From assembly GCF_011397635.1 (NCBI RefSeq), contig NC_064764.1, positions 37,422,777 through 37,486,776 on the forward strand: a stretch of DNA of 64,000 nucleotides. The letters run 5' to 3'. The notes beneath the pieces are model-generated. The model worked only from the letters and a program-made list of their open reading frames with translations, did no database searches and was not told the DNA's origin. This DNA comes from Epinephelus fuscoguttatus (taxonomy: Eukaryota > Chordata > Actinopteri > Perciformes > Serranidae). Positions 21,700-34,510 of the stretch are shown piece by piece (position 1 is the stretch's first letter; each line of letters opens with the position of its first letter). The translations under genes and the position numbers were made by a program.

Positions 21700-21910
21700 G
21701 AAGAATGTCACAACTTAAACCCACACAGGCAGATTGTATCACAGCATAAATGAATCAACCGAGAAAAGTCTGTGAAGGTCAACATAGATCATGTATTTGA
21801 TGGTTTCATTCATTTACAGATACCTGACCTTCAGCTGCACTTGATTTGTGTTCATCTTCATTCAGGAAGTGAACTGTTGGAGTTAGACTAAATATTTTAT
21901 GACATTTCAT

Positions 21911-22012
21911 CACCCTCAATGGAACTCATTAACTCTTCCACCAAGAGCTGATGTCATGTCAACAACTTCATTAAACTCTGGAGGCCTGAACCCATAGGTG
22001 TTAAACTTTGTT
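21911..22012 (-). promoter_or_regulatory. Conserved upstream block of OR-3
   Basis: About 212-313 bp before the ATG; same words as at 16741 (GGTTCAGGCCTCCAGAGTTT, GGTGGAAGAGTTAATGAG). Confidence 0.45.
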
Positions 22013-22245
22013 TACATGGACATGTGTGTGTGTGTGTGTGTGTGTTTTTTTTTGTTGTTGTTGTTTTTTTTAAACTTTTAATGCCTCTGCGCTGGCGACA
22101 GCCACAAACAACTGCGGTCTTATGTTTTGGGGTTGTTCATCTTGCAGTGCATTCCTCCCATTCTTGTGAATGTGATATCTCAAGAATGTATTAATAGAGA
22201 ATAAATAATACCAGAAAATAAAGTAATGGACAGCATATTTCATTA

Positions 22246-23710
22246 CTACAGCAGAGGTTCTGGGTCTATCCCGCAGCCTCCTATGAGTTGGACATGCCCA
22301 GAAAACCTTGAGTATGAGAAATCAAGGAGGATCCTGATCAGATGCCACCTAAATTAGCCCCTCTCTGCGCTAAGAACCACCCTACGTAGGAACCTAATTT
22401 TGGCCACCTGTATCCATGATCTCATTCTTTTGATCACTACCCAAAGCTCATGACCATAGGTGAGGGCTGGGATGTAGATGGACCTTTAAACCAAAAGCTT
22501 TGCCTTGTGGCTCAGCTCCTCTTCCCCACAACAGTCAGGCCTGGCGCTCACTTCACTGCAGACACCTCGCCAAGGTGCCTGTCCATCTCACACTACATTC
22601 ATCCAAACAGCTTCACACTAGGCTACCAAACTACCCCAGTGCATGCTGGAGGTCATGGTGTGATGAAGCCAACTGAACTTAATATCTACAAAGAGCAAGG
22701 ATGCAATTATGAGTTCCCTAAAGTTCCACAGTTTGCACTTTCCTTACACAAGGACCAGATAGCAATGACCCAAGTACCCTGTATTCACGTATTACCCCCC
22801 ACATGAATCCCAATGGGAAAAGGTTGTAAGCCTTCACCTAGTCTAGAAAACACATGTAGACTGGATGGGCAAACTCCTAGGACCCCTCCAGCAGCCCTGT
22901 AAGGGTAAAGAGCTGGTCCACTGATCCATGGCCAGGGCTGAATCCACTTTGCTCCTCCTGAATTCAAGGTTCAACAATCAATCAGAGCCTCCCTTCCAGC
23001 ACCCTGGAGTTTTTTGGGGGTTTTTTTACTGGGAGGCTGAGCAGTGTGATACCCCTCTAACTGGAGCACACTTGCCAGTCTCTGTTTTTATGTTTTTTTT
23101 TTAAATGGGAACCACTGGCCCGGTCAACAACTCCACAGGCAACGTCCTCAACCTCCACACAACATTGACAACTCATTTCTGCTGAGACAGCCCAACAATG
23201 TTCAAAGCATTCAGGATCTCAGGGTGAATCTCATGAACACCTGGCACCTTCGTGCTGGGGAGCTTTTGTCTACCTCAGCAACCTCTGCCAGGGATATGGG
23301 CAAGGGTTCCCCCGGCTCTTCAGACTTTGCGCCCTCCACTGAGGATATGTTGGCCAGGTTCAGGAGCTCCACAAAGTGTTTTTTCAACCATTTGACAACA
23401 TCCCCAGTCTGGGTCAGACGTCCTCCTCCCCTGCCGAACACAGCCTGAGACAAGCCCTGCTCTCCCTTCCTGAGGTGTCCAAAGGGTTGCCAGGACTTCC
23501 TTGAGGCCAACTGAAAGTCATTCTCCATAGCCTTCCTGAACTCCTCCCACACCTGGGTTTTTGCTTTGCTGACCATTGCAGCTGCAATCCTACTGGCCAA
23601 ATGGTGTCTGTCTGCTGCTTCAGGAGACCCCTGAGCCAACCAAGCCTGAAAGGCCTCCTTCTTCAGACGGACAGCCAACCTTCACAGCTGGTGTTCACCA
23701 GTGGGTTCTT
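22246..23710 (-). mobile_element. RTE-like LINE relic (unit 2)
   Basis: Same relic as at 18030 but on the minus strand because of the inversion. 23211-23678 has the longest surviving frame, 155 codons, with VRLKKEAFQAWLAQGSPEAA, the linker, and ANISSVEGAKSEEPGEPLPI, which runs further into the RT entry than in unit 1. RT core largely deleted; C-terminal part near 22262-22520. Confidence 0.8.
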
Positions 23711-24651
23711 AGATTACTGCCATAAAAGGCACCAATGACCTTCCAACCACAACTTTTAGCAACTGGCTCAGCAGTGGAGTCTTTCAACATGGCCCACTTG
23801 CATTCCATGTCCCCAACCCTGGGATGCACAAGACCTTGCAGACATGGGCCTCAGCCAGACGTTCCCAGTTCACCTTCACTATGCTTTACTATTACTGTGA
23901 TATTTCAAGATTCTTTAGAGCTATTGGCATTTCCAATCAGGTGTTGTTATGCTCAAATTAAAATGCGCATAAAAAGAGCTGGATTGAGACACACCTACTG
24001 ATTAGGGCCTTGCAGCAACCCTACAATATCTCTAATTACAATGGAGTAAAAATGTTCACGGAGGCATTAAAAACAACAATTACCACCTCTTGTATGTCTG
24101 CAGAAACTAGTCAAGTTGCAGTTACATTTTACATCCATGTCTGTCCATATTCATGTGCAGCCATGAAAGTTGACAGTGCTTCAAATATGGATGTTGCTGC
24201 GAAGAGGCTGCAAATTCTAAAACGTGGATGCTGCGTACACATCTCCCCCCTGGCAGCACAGATTTATACAATCAGCACAGTTTCAAGATTAGACACCAAT
24301 TAAGTATATAACCAAATGTCTCCCCTTCTGTTCCTGAGATATGACATTGAATTATGACCAGAACAGTGTTTTTGCAGAACATTATGATGTCACAGTGAAG
24401 TTCACCCTTGACCTTTTGGATATGAAATATCATCACTTTGTCAGTTTACCCTATTAGACGTTTGTGTGACGTTTTGTCATAATTAGAGCGTAAATTCTTG
24501 AGTTATGTCAAAACACATGTTTTGTGAGGTTACAGTGGTCCTAACCTTTGACCAACAAAATCTAATTAGATCTTTCTTGAGTCCATGTGGACGTTTGTGC
24601 CAATTTGGAGAAAATTACTCAAAGGTCCTGTTGAGATATCAGACAGACACA

Positions 24652-24666
24652 AGGTCACAGTGACCT
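24652..24666. promoter_or_regulatory. ERE-like palindrome (unit 2)
   Basis: AGGTCACAGTGACCT. Same repeat-borne site as at 17064, with the spacer read from the other strand. Confidence 0.35.
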
Positions 24667-24913
24667 TGACCTTGGGCCACCAAAATCTAATCAAGTCTCT
24701 TTTGAGTCTGAGTGGACATTGTGCCAAACCTAAATAAATTCTCTTAATGGAATTGTGTTTATTCATACCTGTGTTCTTTTTTGTTATTGTTGCTGATTAT
24801 TTGGTTTGATGTGCTTGCAGTGTGTGTTGCCCAACTGAAACTGTGATGTTTGTATAGATCCTCTGTTTGTGAATCATCCATGTTTTAGGCATTGTCTTCT
24901 GTTAAGGCATTGT

Positions 24914-25216
24914 GATTATTGTAGTCGTTATTGTTGGAGTTGTTTGTTGTTGTTTCTTGGTGTTGTTGTTATCATTATCATTACTATTGTTGTTGTTATT
25001 ACAGTATTACTATTATTATTGATATGAATATTGAGTGAACAAGGGGTAGGACCAGATAAGTTTATACTTCTTCCTACTCCTTTTGAACATGTAAATGAGA
25101 TGTGAATATATTGTTTTCTTCTCTTTCTAATTGTTTTAATCAATTGCTTATTTTTATTTTATTATTATTATTTTTTTTACGTGTTCAAATAAATAAATAA
25201 ATAAATAAATAAAATA
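24914..25216 (+). mobile_element. LINE-type 3' tail insertion (unit 2)
   Basis: About 300 bp with TTG-rich sequence, GGGGTAGGACCAGATAAG, CTTCTTCCTACTCC and a terminal AAAT microsatellite. Flanked by AAGGCATTGT and AAGGCTTTGT, likely target-site duplications. Present in units 2, 4 and 5, absent at the same site in units 1 and 3. Confidence 0.7.
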
Positions 25217-25226
25217 AAGGCTTTGT

Positions 25227-25945
25227 ATGAACCTAGACAGACATGGATGTAAACTGTGACTTCACTTTTGCAGAAACAAACAACTGCAAGGCAGTATTTC
25301 TAGTTTTGACTCATGATGCTCTGAGGTTTTAATGAATCTGACTCGGGCCAACTAGAGTTGTGAACTCTCTGGTAGTGAAGAAATATGCTGCTCATTACGT
25401 TCCTTCTAGTATTATTCATTCTCTATGAATGGAATTGTGTTTATTCATACCTGTGCTCTTATTTCTTATCATTGCTGATTATTTGATTTGATTTGAACCT
25501 GCTTGCAGTGTGGATTGCCCACATTGGCCTTTGTAGTTAATACACCTTTCTGTCTGTCCATGACATTCAACTTCATAAGCAAAATGGCCACACCAGTGGG
25601 AGAAACCTTGTGAGAGTCACTCCAATGGGAGCACCGTGCATAACAGGGAAATAATAGCAACAGTATTATTTACTTGTTTTTATTCTGTTTTTTATTTGTC
25701 ATCATACATTTAAAAATGTTTTGTTGCAAACAGACCTGCCATTTCAGCCTTGTCAAAAGGCTTCTGATATGAAACAAAGGAAGCCTCCAGAGCAACGACC
25801 ACAATGCACATGTATATCCTCACCACACACACATATATACACATTTTTTCTTCCCCTGTTTGTTTAAGCACACATGGTCAAAAGTCACATGGTAATGTGA
25901 AAAAAAAAAACATTTTCTACTCAGTCGGCATGTGCCGAAATGGAA

Positions 25946-26009
<64 letters not shown>

Positions 26010-26325
26010 GTTCTCTGGAGTCAACATCTCATGAAAATTAAAGTCTGTAAAGTGCAATTAAATGAGAAACATTTCTGGAACCATGCATGCACATACTTTC
26101 AGTGTTGTGTAAACACATAAGCCATCTGCATTAATACAGTATGTATTGATGAATTTGAATATTAAATGTGATCAATACACCCTGAGCCTATGATGGGAAT
26201 ATGAATGTCATTACTTGTAAACAGGGTTCAAGTTTGCTAACTAAAGTCATGACAGTAAAGTTAATCTAAATTCTAAATTCCAGGTGTGTTGACTTGATAA
26301 TGGAGAAGTAATCAGCATTAATACA
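25227..26325. repeat. Unit 2/3 junction, tail and OR-4 3' flank
   Basis: Tail sequence, the decayed coding-like segment (25740-25940), a CA microsatellite (25948-26008, about 30 units) and the OR 3' flank. No intact gene. Confidence 0.6.
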
Positions 26326-27245
26326 TCAAATCATTTTGGCCGGACAGATCAACTTCTTCAGATGTTTAAATATTTCTTTCACTTTGAGTCCATATACCAC
26401 TGGATTGAAGAGAGGATAATACAAAAACGCTTGTAAAGTCATTATGAAATGTAAATCAGATCCCTTATCCAGTTCAATTATAATGACATCATATAGACAC
26501 AGGGAGGAAAAGCTGATTAGAATTATCAGGTGGGGTGAACAAGTCTGTGCAGCTTTTTTCCTGACATTTCTACCTCTTCGATAGGATATTATCAGTATTC
26601 TGGTGTATGTAAAAAGTATGAAGAGTATAGGTAAAACTGCCAGATTAAACAGATTAGACATATCAACTATGGATCGTACTGTCGATGTCCCACAGTAGAG
26701 ACCGTAATATGAATTATTGCAGAAAATTGCTTTTAAAGTGAAATTACAGAGTTTCATTTGAGCACTCAGTATTGTTGAGACTGCAACCTGACAAGCAGGT
26801 ATCACCCAAGCATAACCCAGGATAATACTCACCACGTTTTTTGTCATGATAGTTGTATATTGCAGAGGTTTACATATAGACACATACCTGTCATAGGCCA
26901 TGGCCGCCAACAGTAAGAAATCTGAAGCACTAACAGAATAAAATATAAAACATTGTAAGAGACAGGCTGAATATGTTATGACCTGTTTTCAGATAAAATG
27001 TCAATCAATAATTTTGGGTACACAGTAGTGTTGGTAACAACAGAGTTCAGTAACAATGCTGCAATGAAAATGTACATAGGCTCATGGAGATTCTGATGTA
27101 TCCAAATAAGGTACACAATGATGATGTTAAAAGAGACTGATAGAACATACACAATAAACATATTTAGAAAAATTAAATACCTGTAGTTGCCCATTTCCGC
27201 ATACCCATAAAGAGTTATATACGTCAGATTTAATTCACCATCCAT
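26326..27245 (-). pseudogene. Odorant receptor OR-4, recent pseudogene (subtype I)
   Basis: Complete OR sequence with one visible lesion: a single T/A missing from the run near 26985-26989. The sense reading changes from SEKQV to SENRS and stops at about codon 88, before TM3. After the shift the rest is open to the normal stop and ends CPAKMI. The other features match OR-2 and OR-5: GLYCGTSTVRSIVDM in loop 2 and IIIELDKGSD at the TM6 end. Because nothing else is broken, the loss looks recent, or the base may be an assembly or polymorphism matter. As drawn, only a receptor truncated after TM2 could be made. Confidence 0.93.
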
Positions 27246-27455
27246 GAAGAATGTCACAACTTAAACCCACACAGGCAGATTGTATCACAGCATAAATGAA
27301 TCAACCGAGAAGAGTCTGTGAAGGTCAGCATAGATCATGTATTTGATGGTTTCATTCATTTACAGATACCTGACCTTCAGCTGCACTTAATGTGTGTTCA
27401 TTTTCATTCAGGAAGTGAACTGTTGAGTTAGACTAAGTATTTTACGACATTTCAT

Positions 27456-27555
27456 CACCCTCAATGGAACTCATTAACTCTTCCACCAAGAGCTGATGTC
27501 ATGTCAACAACTTCATTAAACTCTGGAGGCCTGAACCCATAGGTGTTAAACTTTG
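27456..27555 (-). promoter_or_regulatory. Conserved upstream block of OR-4
   Basis: About 211-310 bp before the ATG; still matching the other copies although the gene is broken. Confidence 0.45.
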
Positions 27556-27716
27556 TTTATATGGACGTGTGTGTGTGTGTGTTTTTGTTTTTTTTTTTTA
27601 ACTTTTAATGCCTCTGCGCTGGCGACAGCCACAAACAACTGCGGTCTTATGTTTTGGGGTTGTTCATCTTGCAGTGCATTCCTCCCATTCTTGTGAATGT
27701 GATATCTCAAGAATGC

Positions 27717-30288
27717 ATTAATAGAGGACAAATAATACCAGAAAATAAAGTAATGGGCAACATATTTCATTACTACAGCAGAGGTTCTGGGTCTATCCCG
27801 CAGCCTCCTATGAGTTGGACATGCCCAGAAAACCTTGAGTATGAGAAATCAAGGAGGATCCTGATCAGATGCCACCTAAATTAGCCCCTCTCTGCGCTAA
27901 GAACCACCCTACGTAGGAACCTAATTTTGGCCACCTGTATCCATGATCTCATTTTTTTGATCACTACCCAAAGCTCATGACCATAGGTGAGGGCTGGGAT
28001 GTAGATGGACCTTTAAACCAAAAGCTTTGCCTTCTGGCTCTGCTCCCTCTTCCCCACAACAGTCGGGCCTGGCGCTCACTTCACTGCAGACACCTCGCCA
28101 AGGTACCTGTCCATCTCACACTACATTCATCCAAACAGCTTCACACTAGGCTACCAAACTACCCCAGTGCATGCTGGAGGTCATGGTGTGATGAAGCCAA
28201 CTGAACTTAATATCTACAAAGAGCAAGGATGCAATTGAGTTCCCTAAAGTTCCACAGTTTGCACTTTCCTTACACAAGGACCAGATAGCAATGACCCAAG
28301 TACCCTGTATTCACGTAACATGAATCCCAATGGGAAAAGGTTGTAAGCCTTCACCTAGTCTAGAAAACACATGTAGACTGGATGGGCAAACTCCTAGGAC
28401 CCCTCTAGCAGCCCTGTAAGGGTAAAGAGCTGGTCCACTGATCCATGGCCAGGGCTGAATCCACTTTGCTCCTCCTGAATTCAAGGTTCAACAATCGATC
28501 AGAGCCTCCCTTCCAGCACCCTGGAATTTTTTTTTTTTTTTTTACAGGGAGGCTGAGAAGTGTGATACCCCTCTAACTGGAGCACACTTGCCAGTCTCTG
28601 TTTTTATTTTTTTTTAAATGGGAACCACTGGCCCGGCCAACAACTCCACAGGCAACGTCCTCAACTTCCACACAACATTGACAACTCATTTCTGCTGAGA
28701 CAGCCCAACAATGTTCAAAGCATTAAGCATCTCAGGGCAAATCTCATGAACACCTGGCACCTTCGTGCTGGGGAGCTTTTGTCTACCTCAGCAACCTCTG
28801 CCAGGGATATGGGCAAGGGTTCCCCCGACTCTTCAGACTTTGCGCCCTCCACTGAGGATATGTTGGCCAGGTTCAGAAGCTCCACAAAGTGTTTTTTCAA
28901 CCATTTGACAACATCCCCAGTCTGGGTCAGACGTCCTCCTCCTCTGCTGAACACAGCCTGAGACAAGCCCTGCTCTCCCTTCCTGAGGTGTCCAAAGGTT
29001 TGCCAGGACTTCCTTGAGGCCAACTGAAAGTCATTCTCCATAGCCTTCCTGAACTCCTCCCACACCTGGGTTTTTGCTTTGCTGACCATTGCAGCTGCAG
29101 TCCTACTGGCCAAATGGTATCTGTCTGCTGCTTCAGGAGACCCCTGAGCCAACCAAGCCTGAAAGGCCTCCTTTTTCAGACGGACAGCCAACCTTCACAG
29201 CTGGTGTTCACCAGTGGGTTCTTAGATTACTGCCATAAAAGGCACCAATGGCCCTCTAACCACAACTTTTAGCAACTGGCTCAGCAGTGGAGTCTTTCAA
29301 CATGGCCCACTTGCATTCCATGTCCCCAACCCTGGGATGCAGAAAAAACTCTTCTCGAGGTTGGAGTTAAAGACCTTGCCGACAGGGGCCTCAGCCAGAC
29401 GTTCCCAGTTCACCTTCACCATGCTTTACTATTACTGTGATATTTCAAGATTCTTTAGAGCTATTGGCATTTCCAATCAGGTGTTGTTATGCTCAAATTA
29501 AAATGCACATAAAAAGAGCTGGATTGAGACACACCTACTGATTAGGGCCTTGCAGCAACCCTACAATATCTCTAATTACAATGGAGTAAAAATGTTCATG
29601 GAGGCATTAAAAACAACAATTACCACCTCTTGTATGTCTGCAGAAACTACCCAAGTTGCAGTTACATTTTACATCCATGTCTGTCCATACTCATATGCAG
29701 CCATGAAAGTTGACAGTGCTTCAAATATGGATGTTGCTACGAAGAGGCTGCAAATTCTGAAACATGGATGCTTTGTACACATCTCCCCCCTGGCAGCACA
29801 GATTTATACAATCAGCACAGTTTCAAGATTAGACACAATTTAAGTATATAACCAAATGTCTCCCCTTCTGTTCCTGAGATATGACATTGAATTACGACCA
29901 GAACAGTGTTTTTGCAGAACATTATGATGTCACAGTGAAGTTCACCCTTGACCTTTTGGATATGAAATATCATCACTTTGTCAGTTTACCCTATTAGACG
30001 TTTGTGTGACGTTTTGTCATAATTAGAGCGTAAATTCTTGAGTTATGTCAAAAAACATGTTTTGTGAGGTTACAGTGGTCCTAACCTTTGACCAACAAAA
30101 TCTAATCAGATCTTTCTTGAGTCCATGTGGACGTTTGTGCCAATTTGGAGAAAATTACTCAAAGGTCCTGTTGAGATATCAGACAGACACAAGGTCACAG
30201 TGACCTTGACCTTTGGCCACCAAAATCTAATCAAGTCACTTTTGAGTCTGAGTGGACATTGTGCTAAACATAAATAAATTCTCTTAAT
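27717..30288. repeat. Inverted spacer segment (unit 3)
   Basis: Same reversed segment and junctions as unit 2. ERE-like palindrome at 30192-30206. It shares an extra phrase (AAAAAACTCTTCTCGAGG, 29344) only with unit 5. Confidence 0.85.
27786..29235 (-). mobile_element. RTE-like LINE relic (unit 3)
   Basis: Same relic as unit 2. 28715-29191 carries a 158-codon open remnant starting VRLKKEAFQAWLAQGSPEAA. RT core deleted. Confidence 0.8.
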
Positions 30289-31539
30289 GGAATTGTGTTT
30301 ATTCATACCTGTGTTCTTTTTTGTTATTGTTGCTGATTATTTGGTTTGATGTGCTTGCAGTGTGTGTTGCCCAACTGAAACTGTGATGTTTGTATAGATC
30401 CTCTGTTTGTGAATCATCCATGTTTTAGACATTGTCTTCTGTTAAGGCTTTGTATGAACCTGGACAGACATGGATGTTAACTGTGACTTCACTTTTGCAG
30501 AAACAAACAACTGCAAGGCAGTATTTCTAGTTTTGACTCGTGATGCTCTGAGGTTTTAATGAATCTGACTCGGGCCAACTAAAGTTGTGAACTCTCTGGT
30601 AGTGAAGAAATATGCTGCTCATTACGTTCCTTCTAGTATTATTCATTCTCTATGAATGGAATTGTGTTTATTCATACCTGTGCTCTTATTTCTTATCATT
30701 GCTGATTATTTGATTTGATTTGAACCTGCTTGCAGTGTGGATTGCCCACATTGGCCTCTGTAGTTAATACACCTTTCTGTCTATCCATGACATTCAACTT
30801 CATAAGCAAAATGGCCACACCAGTGGGAGAAACCTTGTGAGAGTCACTCCAATGGGAGCCCGTGCATAACAGGGAAATAATAGCAACATTATCATTTACT
30901 TTAGCTTTATTCTGTTTTTTATTTGTCATCATACATTTAAAAATGTTTTGTTGCAAACAGACCTGCCATTTCAGCCTTGTCAAAAGGCTTCTGATATGGA
31001 ACAAAGGAAGCCTCCAGAGCAACGACCACAATGCACATGTATATCCTCACCACACAAACATACATACACATTTTTTCTTCCCCTGTTTGTTCAAACACAC
31101 ATGGTCACAAGTCACATGGTAATGTGAAAAAAGATTTTCTACTCAGTCGGCATGTGCCAAAATGGAAGACAAAAAACCGCTGGGAACAGAAAATTTTACA
31201 CACACACACACACACAAAAAAAGGTTCTTTGGAGTCAACATCTCATGAAAATTAAAGTCTGTAAAGTGCAATTAAATGAGAAACATTTCTGGAACCATGC
31301 ATGCACACACTTTCAATGTTGTGTAAACACATAAGCCATCTGCATTAATACAGTATATATTGATGAATTTGAATATTAAATGTGGTCAATACACCCTGAG
31401 CCTATGATGGGAATATGAATGTAATTACTTGTAAACAGGGTTCAAGTTTGCTAACTAAAGTCATGACAGTAAAGTTAATCTAAATTCTAAATTCCAGGTG
31501 TGTTGACTTGATAATGGAGAAGTAATCAGTATTAATACA
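30289..31539. repeat. Unit 3/4 junction, tail and OR-5 3' flank
   Basis: Lacks the retroelement tail insertion (empty site near 30441-30454). The decayed coding-like segment lies at 30960-31160, then a short interrupted CA tract. No intact gene. Confidence 0.6.
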
Positions 31540-32460
31540 TCAAATCATTTTGGCCGGACAGATCAACTTCTTCAGATGTTTAAATATTTCTTTCACTTTG
31601 AGTCCATATACCACTGGATTGAAGAGAGGATAATACAAAAACGCTTGTGAAGTCATTATGAAATGTAAATCAGATCCCTTATCCAGTTCAATTATAATGA
31701 CATCATATAGACACAGGGAGGAAAAGCTGATTAGAATTATCAGGTGGGGTGAACAAGTCTGTGCAGCTTTTTTCCTGACATTTCTACCTCTTCGATAAGA
31801 TATTATCAGTATTCTGGTGTATGTAAAAAGTATGAAGAGTATAGGTAAAACTGCCAGATTAAACAGATTAGACATATCAACTATGGATCGTACTGTCGAT
31901 GTCCCACAGTAGAGACCGTAATATGAATTATTGCAGAAAATTGCTTTTAAAGTGAAATTACAGAGTTTCATTTGAGCACTCAGTATTGTTGAGACTGCAA
32001 CCTGACAAGCAGGCATCACCCAAGCATAACCTAGGATAACACTCACCACGTTTTTTGTCATGATAGTTGTATATTGCAGAGGTTTACATATAGACACATA
32101 CCTGTCATAGGCCATGGCCGCCAACAGTAAGAAATCTGAAGCACTAACAGAATAAAATATAAAACATTGTAAGAGACAGGCCGAATATGTTATGACCTGT
32201 TTTTCAGATAAAATGTCAATCAATAATTTTGGGTACACAGTAGTGTTGGTAACAACAGAGTTCAGTAACAATGCTGCAATGAAAATGTACATAGGCTCAT
32301 GGAGATTCTGATGTATCCAAATAAGGTACACAATGATGATGTTAAAAGAGACTGATAGAACATATACGATAAACATATTTAGAAAAATTAAATACCTATA
32401 GTTGCCCATTTCCGCATACCCATAAAGAGTTATATACGTCAGATTTAATTCACCATCCAT
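31540..32460 (-). CDS. Odorant receptor OR-5 (subtype I)
   Basis: Intact olfactory GPCR, 306 residues. Nearly identical to OR-2 and OR-4: YAWVMPACQVAVSTILSAQM in TM4/loop 2, GLYCGTSTVRSIVDM, IIIELDKGSD. Private changes include F102 in place of Y102 (CFIFYSV) and S271 for the usual L271 (IMTSQAF) near the TM7 entry. The motifs MAYDRYVSICKPLQY, KAAQTC and PLFNPVVYG are intact. It sits in unit 4, next to its pseudogene sister OR-4, so it may be the functional partner of that pair. Confidence 0.97.
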   Translation of the reverse strand: MDGELNLTYITLYGYAEMGNYRYLIFLNMFIVYVLSVSFNIIIVYLIWIHQNLHEPMYIFIAALLLNSVVTNTTVYPKLLIDILSEKQVITYSACLLQCFIFYSVSASDFLLLAAMAYDRYVSICKPLQYTTIMTKNVVSVILGYAWVMPACQVAVSTILSAQMKLCNFTLKAIFCNNSYYGLYCGTSTVRSIVDMSNLFNLAVLPILFILFTYTRILIISYRRGRNVRKKAAQTCSPHLIILISFSSLCLYDVIIIELDKGSDLHFIMTSQAFLYYPLFNPVVYGLKVKEIFKHLKKLICPAKMI

Positions 32461-32670
32461 GAAGAATGTCACAACTTAAACCCACACAGGCAGATCGTAT
32501 CACAGCATAAATGAATCAACTGAGAAGAGTCTGTGAAGGTCAACATAGATCATGTATTTGATGGTTTCATTCATTTACAGATACCTGACCTTCAGCTGCA
32601 CTTAATGTGTGTTCATTTTCATTCAGGAAGTGAACTGTTGGAGTTAGACTAAATATTTTACGACATTTCA

Positions 32671-32770
32671 TCACCCTCAATGGAACTCATTAACTCTTCC
32701 ACCAAGAGCTGATGTCATGTCAACAACTTCATTAAACTCTGGAGGCCTGAACCCATAGGTGTTAAACTTT
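32671..32770 (-). promoter_or_regulatory. Conserved upstream block of OR-5
   Basis: About 211-310 bp before the ATG; same words as at 16741. Confidence 0.45.
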
Positions 32771-32785
32771 GTTTATATGGACGTG

Positions 32786-32816
<31 letters not shown>

Positions 32817-33006
32817 TTAACTTTTAATGCCTCTGCACCAGCGACAGCCACAAACAACTGCAGTGTTATGTTTTGGGGTTGTTCATCTTGCAGTGCATTC
32901 CTCCCATTCTTGTGAATGTGATATCTCAAGAATGCATTAATAGAGGACAAATAATACCAGAAAATAAAGTAATGGGCAGCATATTTCATTACTACAGCAG
33001 AGGTTC

Positions 33007-34510
33007 TGGGTCTATCCCGCAGCCTCCTATGAGTTGGACGAGCCCAGAAAACCTTGAGTATGAGAAATCAAGGAGGATCCTGATCAGATGCCACCTAAAT
33101 TAGTCCCTCTCTGCGCTAAGAACCACCCTACGTAGGAACCTAATTTTGGCCACCTGTATCCATGATCTCATTCTTTTGATCACTACCCAAAGCTCATGAC
33201 CATAGGTGAGGGCTGGAATGTAGATGGACCTTTAAACCAAAAGCTTTGCCTTGTGGCTCAGCTCCCTCTTCCCCACAACAGTCGGGCCTGGCGCTCACTT
33301 CACTGCAGACACCTCGCCAAGGTGCCTGTCCATCTCACACTACATTCATCCAAACAGCTTCACACTAGGCTACCAAACTACCCCAGTGCATGCTGGAGGT
33401 CATGGTGTGATGAAGCCAACTGAACTTAATATCTACAAAGAGCAAGGATGCAATTATGAGTTCCCTAAAGTTCCCTGACTTTGTTCCGAGGAAGTGGACA
33501 CAGTTTGCACTTTCCTTACACAAGGACCAGATAGCAATGACCCAAGTACCCTGTATTCACGTATTACCCCCCACATGAATCCCAATGGGAAAAGGTTGTA
33601 AGCCTTCACCTAGTCTAGAAAACACATGTAGACTGGATGGGCAAACTCCTAGGACCCCTCCAGCAGCCCTGTAAGGGTAAAGAGCTGGTCCACTGGTCCA
33701 CTGGTCCACTGATCCATGGCCAGGGCTGAATCCACTTTGCTCCTCCTGAATTCAAGGTTCAACAATCAATCAGAGCCTCCCTTCCAGCACCCTGGAGTTT
33801 TGTTTTTTTTTTTACAGGGAGGCTGAGAAGTGTGATACCCCTCTAACTGGAGCACACTTGCCAGTCTCTGTTTTTATTTTTTTTTAAATGGGAACCACTG
33901 GCCCGGCCAACAACTCCACAGGCAACGTCCTCAACTTCCACACAACATTGACAACTCGTTTCTGCTAAGACAGCCCAACAATGTTCAAAGCATTAAGCAT
34001 CTCAGGGCAAATCTCATGAACACCTGGCACCTTCGTGCTGGGGAGCTTTTGTCTACCTCAGCAACCTCTGCCAGGGATATGGGCAAGGTTCCCCGACTCT
34101 TCAGACTTTGCGCCTCCACTGAGGATATGTTGGCCAGGTTCAGAAGCTCCACAAAGTGTTTTTTCAACCATTTGACAACATCCCCAGTCTGGGTCAGACG
34201 TCCTCCTCCTCTGCTGAACACAGCCTGAGACAAGCCCTGCTCTCCCTTCCTGAGGTGTCCAAAGGTTTGCCAGGACTTCCTTGAGGCCAACTGAAAGTCA
34301 TTCTCCATAGCCTTCCCGAACTCCTCCCACACCTGGGTTTTTGGTTTGCTGACCATTGCAGCTGCAATCCTACTGGCCAAATGGTATCTGTCTGCTGCTT
34401 CAGGAGACCCCTGAGCCAACCAAGCCTGAAAGGCCTCCTTTTTCAGACAGACACCCAACCTTCACAGCTGGTGTTCACCAGTGGGCTCTTAGATTACTGC
34501 CATAAAAGGC
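33007..34510 (-). mobile_element. RTE-like LINE relic (unit 4)
   Basis: Same relic. 33985-34458 holds a 157-codon remnant (VCLKKEAFQAWLAQGSPEAA); two small deletions around SSVEAQSLKSRG put part of it out of the frame used in units 2, 3 and 5. Confidence 0.8.

Larger units (their letters stand above)
22190..24748. repeat. Inverted spacer segment (unit 2)
   Basis: Same content as 16996-19510 but reversed, with junctions ATTAATAGAGAATAAATAAT (left) and AAATAAATTCTCTTAATGG (right). The ERE-like palindrome is moved to 24652-24666, about 2.9 kb from OR-3. Confidence 0.85.

Noticed and set aside
23211-23678. 155-codon frame repeated in each unit as a host gene family
   Set aside because: It matches the linker between endonuclease and RT of an RTE-like LINE, and RT relics lie beside it.
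20252-26120. Frames of TH or VC repeats
   Set aside because: Translations of CA/GT microsatellites.
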